Shown here: positions 59,694 through 64,000 of the stretch, piece after piece
Layout: each line of letters opens with the position of its first letter
How positions within the stretch are numbered: position 1 is the stretch's first letter
The notes under the pieces: model-generated
Told to the model about the DNA's origin: nothing
The model's input: the letters and a program-made list of their open reading frames with translations, nothing else
The model's database searches: none
NCBI GenBank assembly: GCA_002224055.1
Contig: AZLU01000017.1
Coordinates: 66,522 to 130,521 of the forward strand
Reading direction: 5' to 3'
From: Pezizomycotina sp. ARF18
Lineage: Eukaryota > Ascomycota
Length of the DNA: 64,000 bases
Translations under genes and position numbers: made by a program

Positions 59694-60173
59694 GAATTCC
59701 CTCCGCCGCTAGCAAGGAACATTCAACGAAAGTTACATATATAACTTTGTATAAAGATTGATCTGTCTGTCTTACAGTTCAAGAAAAACGGAAGAAGATC
59801 ATCAATGGGTTCCAATCTCGACTTCTCGGTTCTTTTTTTAAGCATTGCGGATATTCTGTAGATATTGCTCTTTTTTTTTTTTTGGGAACTATGCGTGGCG
59901 TTTTTCTTTCTATTTTTCATGCGAATGTAATATATCCATTCTCGTGCATAATACCGCTTATTTCTCCAGCTGTTCACGCAACTTGCTATAAGTGAGAACG
60001 ACGGTCTGTTCTGCTAGCAATGATCCAAGTGAAAAGTACTCCTAGAAATCAACTGGTATATTGAACGTCTCATCTCCATATCGTCATTCCTGGGGAATTA
60101 TGATACTATCTACAAAAAAGAGATAGCAAGCGCATCTTTCAGTAACTTTCATGACGATGAGCATTGACGCCCA
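59694..60173. other. Convergent intergenic stretch
   Basis: Between the 3' ends of COA3 (+) and dynactin (-). AT-rich, no recognisable gene. Confidence 0.5.
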
Positions 60174-63100
60174 TTAACGCCCATCCTCACCTATCAGCGT
60201 CTCCAGCTCGTCGGGCCGTACTATCTGTATCTTCTGGTTTGATGGGTGTACACCCTTAACCTGCCACGCGTACGCGAGGGGTAACTGGAACTTGACCTTA
60301 ACAGTACCGGGTAACCCTTCCCCTTCGGTCTCCGCGGCGTCTTTTTTCTCCTTACGTTCCGCGTGTAACGCCGTACGGGCAACGATGGAATCACGCCACG
60401 ACACGAGCGCCTCGTAGTCTTCGCGCTGGCGCATAAAGTGGAACTGCGGCGTGCGCCTCGTCCGCCTGTGGCCGCGGAACGGGCTCGTGTGGCTGAGGTC
60501 GAAGACGGTAGAGTTCGTGGTCAAATGCATGAGATCCAGCAATAGATCCCTACCCTCTGCGGCCAGGTCGTTATCCCTCGCTTCGTCCGCCATCGTGCCG
60601 CCAGGTCTAGCGGACGGCACCAGCGGGTCGAACAGCCACGAGTTGGAAACCTTGACGTCCGCGTGCCTCGCGTGCGCCGCTTCCTCGCGTAAGTACCGCA
60701 CGGCACCTGTAGCGCTTTGATCTCGTCCTTGAGCGCGTCGACCTCGCGCGCCGTGGCGACGGCCTTTTCGATGCCGCCTGTCCTCCGACCATCGTCCTCT
60801 TGTCGTCGCGATCTTCTTCCATTTGATGACTTCGGCCTCGAGGGTCTGCAGCTCCTCGGTGAGGTTGTCGAGGCTTTCCATGTAGTCCTTTTCGCGGACG
60901 GAGCCGTCGGAGAGGAGCTTTTCGAGCTCCTCGATGCGTTCGGACTGCTTCGTGACGTTTTGCATGCGGGATTCGAGGTGTTCGATGCGGACGGAGGCTT
61001 CTTCGAGGGATTGATCCTGTGGTTATAGTCAAAAAGAAATAATTAGAAACAGATCATATGTGGAAAAAGTTTGAGCAGTCATATTGACTTACCGTAGTTT
61101 GATTTGAGTAGCTCGCGAGTGCAGGTCTTCCTTAAGACGTCTGATCTCCTCCTCGGTATCGACGTGGACGATCTTCTTGGATTTGATTTCTTTAGCCCGT
61201 AGGACCCAGGGTGCTTGTCCTTTCTCAACTACAGTAATTGCACATTATTAGCATCTAACTTCGAATGGAAAATGGACAAAAGGGAAAAATTGAAGTTATG
61301 AACTTACACTCAACCGTATATCCAGATCGCCAGCTATCGTACCGAGTTCCACCAGCTTATTAGTGAGAATCTTGAGCTCTTTACCCGCCGAACTGAAAAC
61401 ATCGCTGTCGACCAGTCCGAGCGCCGTTTCGGTACTCCTGTACAGCGCAGACTGCACCTCGTCGAACTGCAGCGGCTCTTCCCTGCTATCCGACGACGAA
61501 ATAAGCTTGTACAGGCTCTCGCCCGTATCCTCGCGTAATCCGTCAGCTTCTTCGTCATTTCCTCGCACTGTTCAAACTGCGCAAACGTCTCCGGCCGCAG
61601 CGTGAGCGATCGCGCCTGCAGCTCCTCAAGAGCCCTGATGATACGCGAAACGATAACCTTCGCGCTCCTGCAGTTCGCGATGAGGCCGTCTGCTTTCTTG
61701 GAGAAGTGCGCAGGCATGTCCACTCCTCTCCCGTCGGCGGGAATTTCTGCAATAGTATGTGCTTCGCAAACGACAGCGCGGCCGCCGTGCTCTCGAGGTA
61801 GCTCTGCATCATCGTCGCGGCCATGAGGAGCTTATTGCCGAAGCCCTCGAGGTTATCAACTAGGTAGACCTCTCCAAGGTGATCCATTAGCGATCTCGTC
61901 CTCGTGAGCTCGTCCGTGACCTGCTTCTCACTCAGCTCGTCCTTGCGTATCGCTTCGATCCACATGTTCAGCGCGCGCTCAACGGGTCAAGCTCCACAAG
62001 CGCGCCGCGGAACGCTCGAAGTGGCCCACGGAGCAGGTACTAATGCAGCTTACGAATCGCTCGCACATGGTATATACCCACGTCAGCTTATCGCAGGCGT
62101 CGCAGGCAGCCATGGCACTATCCTGGTGGACGTCCTGCAGGTCCGACGACAGCCGCTCCTTGATGTGCGTTTGCAAAACGTGCGCTTTAAACGATACACG
62201 CTTGAAGCGTAAGAGCACCAGGATAGAATCGCGCTCGGAGCTGAAGGACTCCGGCAAGAACATCTGTATGATATTCAGGTGCTCCAACGCCTCCGAAGCT
62301 TCCAGCCTTCTGAGCTCCAGGTCTAGCGTCTTCACCTGCGCCTTGGAAGCAGAAGACTGGAGCTTCAGGTTTATCTCCATCATCGCCTTCGACCTGCTAG
62401 AGAGCTCCGCGGACATAGATTCGCTAGCCTGGTGCGACGCCCTCATGTCTTCCAGATCGCTCTGCAGCGTCGTCACGAGCTCCCTAAACCTAGCAATGGT
62501 ATACTCGTAGTCCAGGGTAGCTTCGTCGAGGGAAATGATCTTCTTGTCATCTCCGTAATTACGAGATCCTTATAGTCTAGTTCTTCTTGCATCTGCTTTT
62601 CGGTTTCGACGTGGTTGATTCGAGCTCGTCCGCAAGCTCTTGAGATTTTCGAGGTCTTCGATGGTGGCCTTTAGCTCTTCCACTTCTTCGCTGTAGCTGA
62701 GGTTCTTCTCCGTGAGTTCTTCGAGCATTTCTTCGGCGCCGAGGGCGTTGTCGAGCTGCGTGCGTAGGTCTCGATGGCGTTTTCGGTCTGGATTAGTTTT
62801 CCTTGGTACTTTCGTATTGCTCTAATTAAATAAACTGCGCGTTAGCGAGATAGTTCACATATATACCCAGTTGAGAACGTTTTGGATCATGATAGAATGT
62901 GATAGATAGCTCTTACCTTTATACTGCGTCAGCTCCTCGTTGTCCTCTTCGAGCGATTTGATCGTGTCTTTCATCTCTTCCGCTCTTGTAACGTGACATC
63001 CTCAATCTCAATAAGCTTCCTTCAGCCTCTCGTTTTGCTCTCCATCTGCAGCCAACCCGTACTTGTCTTCTCCTCCGGCGACATTTCCTTCCCCAACTCC

Positions 63101-64000
63101 TCATTCTCTTCCCGTAACACTTCAACCTCAAGCTCCAGCTCCTCAAATTTATCTTTCAATGCCGTGAGCTCCATCTTGACGACCTCGTAGTTCTCCTCCG
63201 CCATCTCGCGGTCCAGCGTGGCCATTTCCACGATCATATCGTTCTCAGCGCGCTGCATCTCGAGCTCTTCCCGTTCGGCTTCGACCTCCTTAAGCTGCCG
63301 TCGCAGTTCGGTAATCTCGGCCTGCTGCGGCTGGAACTTCGTCTGCAGCTTCTGTATGATTATTTCGAACTTATCGCGCTCCTGCTCCAGCCGGCCCATC
63401 GCCTGCAGTTTCTCCCGGTCTTCTATGCGCTTTTTTCCAGCAGGCGGATCTTCGATTTTAGGTCTTCGATCTCTTTCGTCATCTGCAACCACCGTTAATC
63501 AGCCCCATCGCTCTCATCTACTTGTTCGAGGTTGTAAAGAAACGAACTTACAGCAGAGCTACTCTTCCCGATAGGACCACCCGACTCGTCGCCTCCCTCA
63601 TCGTGCTCAGATTCGTACCGCCAACGCCCCTCCCCCAACTTTCATAATCAGCACTGACGCTCCTCCCGCTCCCGGCCCGACTCCACTGACTCCGCTACCG
63701 CCGCCGATGCTACTCTTCCTCGCCATGAAGCCTCCGCCCATGTTACTCGGTAATCCCGAAAACGTGTCCGGCGAGCTGCGCCCGCTGGATACCGTACTCC
63801 CGCTCGTCCGCTTGTAAAGGTTCGACGTGGCGTCTTAATGCCCTGCCGACCCGCGATCTTATTCGCGGCGGACTGCACGGTCCCCGTACGCGGTGCTGGT
63901 GAAACGAGCGAGGCGCGACGGTTTACGGGCGGTGACCCATGGAACTCGGGCGGCCCGAAGTGGACGTTGAGCGGACCCTACGCCGACGGAAGATGCGCGG
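60174..64000 (-). CDS. ro-3: Dynactin p150Glued, partial (C-terminal part)
   Basis: Largest dynactin subunit, linking dynein to cargo and microtubules. The gene runs off the right edge, so the N-terminal CAP-Gly domain is not in view. From right to left on the minus strand: a Ser/Gly-rich basic linker (63850-63600, reading SPDTFSGLPSNMGGG), a long coiled coil (63490-62520) with MGRLEQERDKFEIIIQKLQT and EVEAEREELEMQRAENDMIV, then the dynactin-specific region (62480-61300) with RDSILVLLRFKRVSFKAHVL, IRKDELSEKQVTDELTRTRS and NKLLMAATMMQSYLESTAAA, a second coiled coil (60965-60800) with QSERIEELEKLLSDGSVREK, and the conserved tail VKFQLPLAYAWQVKGVHPSN to LETLIGEDGR. Introns are clear at 63483-63551 and probable near 61021-61093, 61231-61308 and 62822-62915. 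Several one-base frame changes occur. Confidence 0.9.

Noticed and set aside
60717-61028. Plus-strand open frame of 103 codons
   Set aside because: Antisense to the dynactin coiled coil.
1-64000. Search for reverse transcriptase, integrase, transposase or capsid motifs
   Set aside because: No such motif or paired terminal repeats of element size were seen; repeats found are local duplications and simple sequence.

Overview
The window looks like nuclear DNA of a filamentous ascomycete (Pezizomycotina; class not resolved). Genes are split by short GT-AG introns of about 65-150 bases with branch sites such as TGCTAAC, intergenic DNA is AT-rich and full of long homopolymers, and the recognisable proteins are fungal in type: a PSP1-domain protein, a Tsp3-like tetraspanin, a D-arabinitol-type dehydrogenase, a RasGEF, a Hul4-like HECT ligase and dynactin p150. 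I see no tRNA, rRNA, CRISPR array, retroelement or DNA transposon.

Layout, left to right: FKBP12 (2.9-3.6 kb, +); a possible unknown gene (4.3-5.7 kb, +); PSP1-domain protein (7.8-10.6 kb, -); about 7 kb without a recognisable gene; RRM protein (17.7-18.4 kb, -); tetraspanin (19.0-19.8 kb, +); acidic coiled-coil protein (20.7-21.8 kb, -); cytochrome c (24.0-24.9 kb, +); an E2 ubiquitin-conjugating domain joined to a C-terminal TerD-like domain (25.9-28.2 kb, -); zinc-type sugar-alcohol dehydrogenase (30.6-32.5 kb, +); two weak unknown genes (34 and 36 kb, +); a P-loop GTPase-like region (42.2-44.4 kb, +) and a REM plus CDC25 RasGEF region (47.1-49.2 kb, +), probably one gene; Hul4-like HECT E3 (50.8-54.4 kb, -); ribosomal protein eL15 (57.9-58.8 kb, -); the cytochrome oxidase assembly factor COA3 (59.3-59.7 kb, +); and the C-terminal part of dynactin p150 running off the right edge (60.2-64 kb, -).

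Almost every conserved gene, including single-copy essential ones, changes reading frame at one-base gaps or insertions. Cytochrome c alone needs about five. This is best explained by uncorrected indels in the consensus (noisy long reads), not by pseudogenes. Three local tandem duplications (33.4, 37.0 and 56.3 kb) have copies that differ mostly by single-base indels, so they may be assembly artefacts of the same kind. Gene ends and exon limits below were read through these shifts and are approximate unless a splice site is named.

The genes are mostly unrelated housekeeping loci, not a cluster. Two sit in the same pathway by function (cytochrome c and COA3 in respiration) and two in ubiquitin transfer (the E2-TerD protein and the HECT ligase), but they are far apart. 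The most unusual protein is the E2-TerD fusion.
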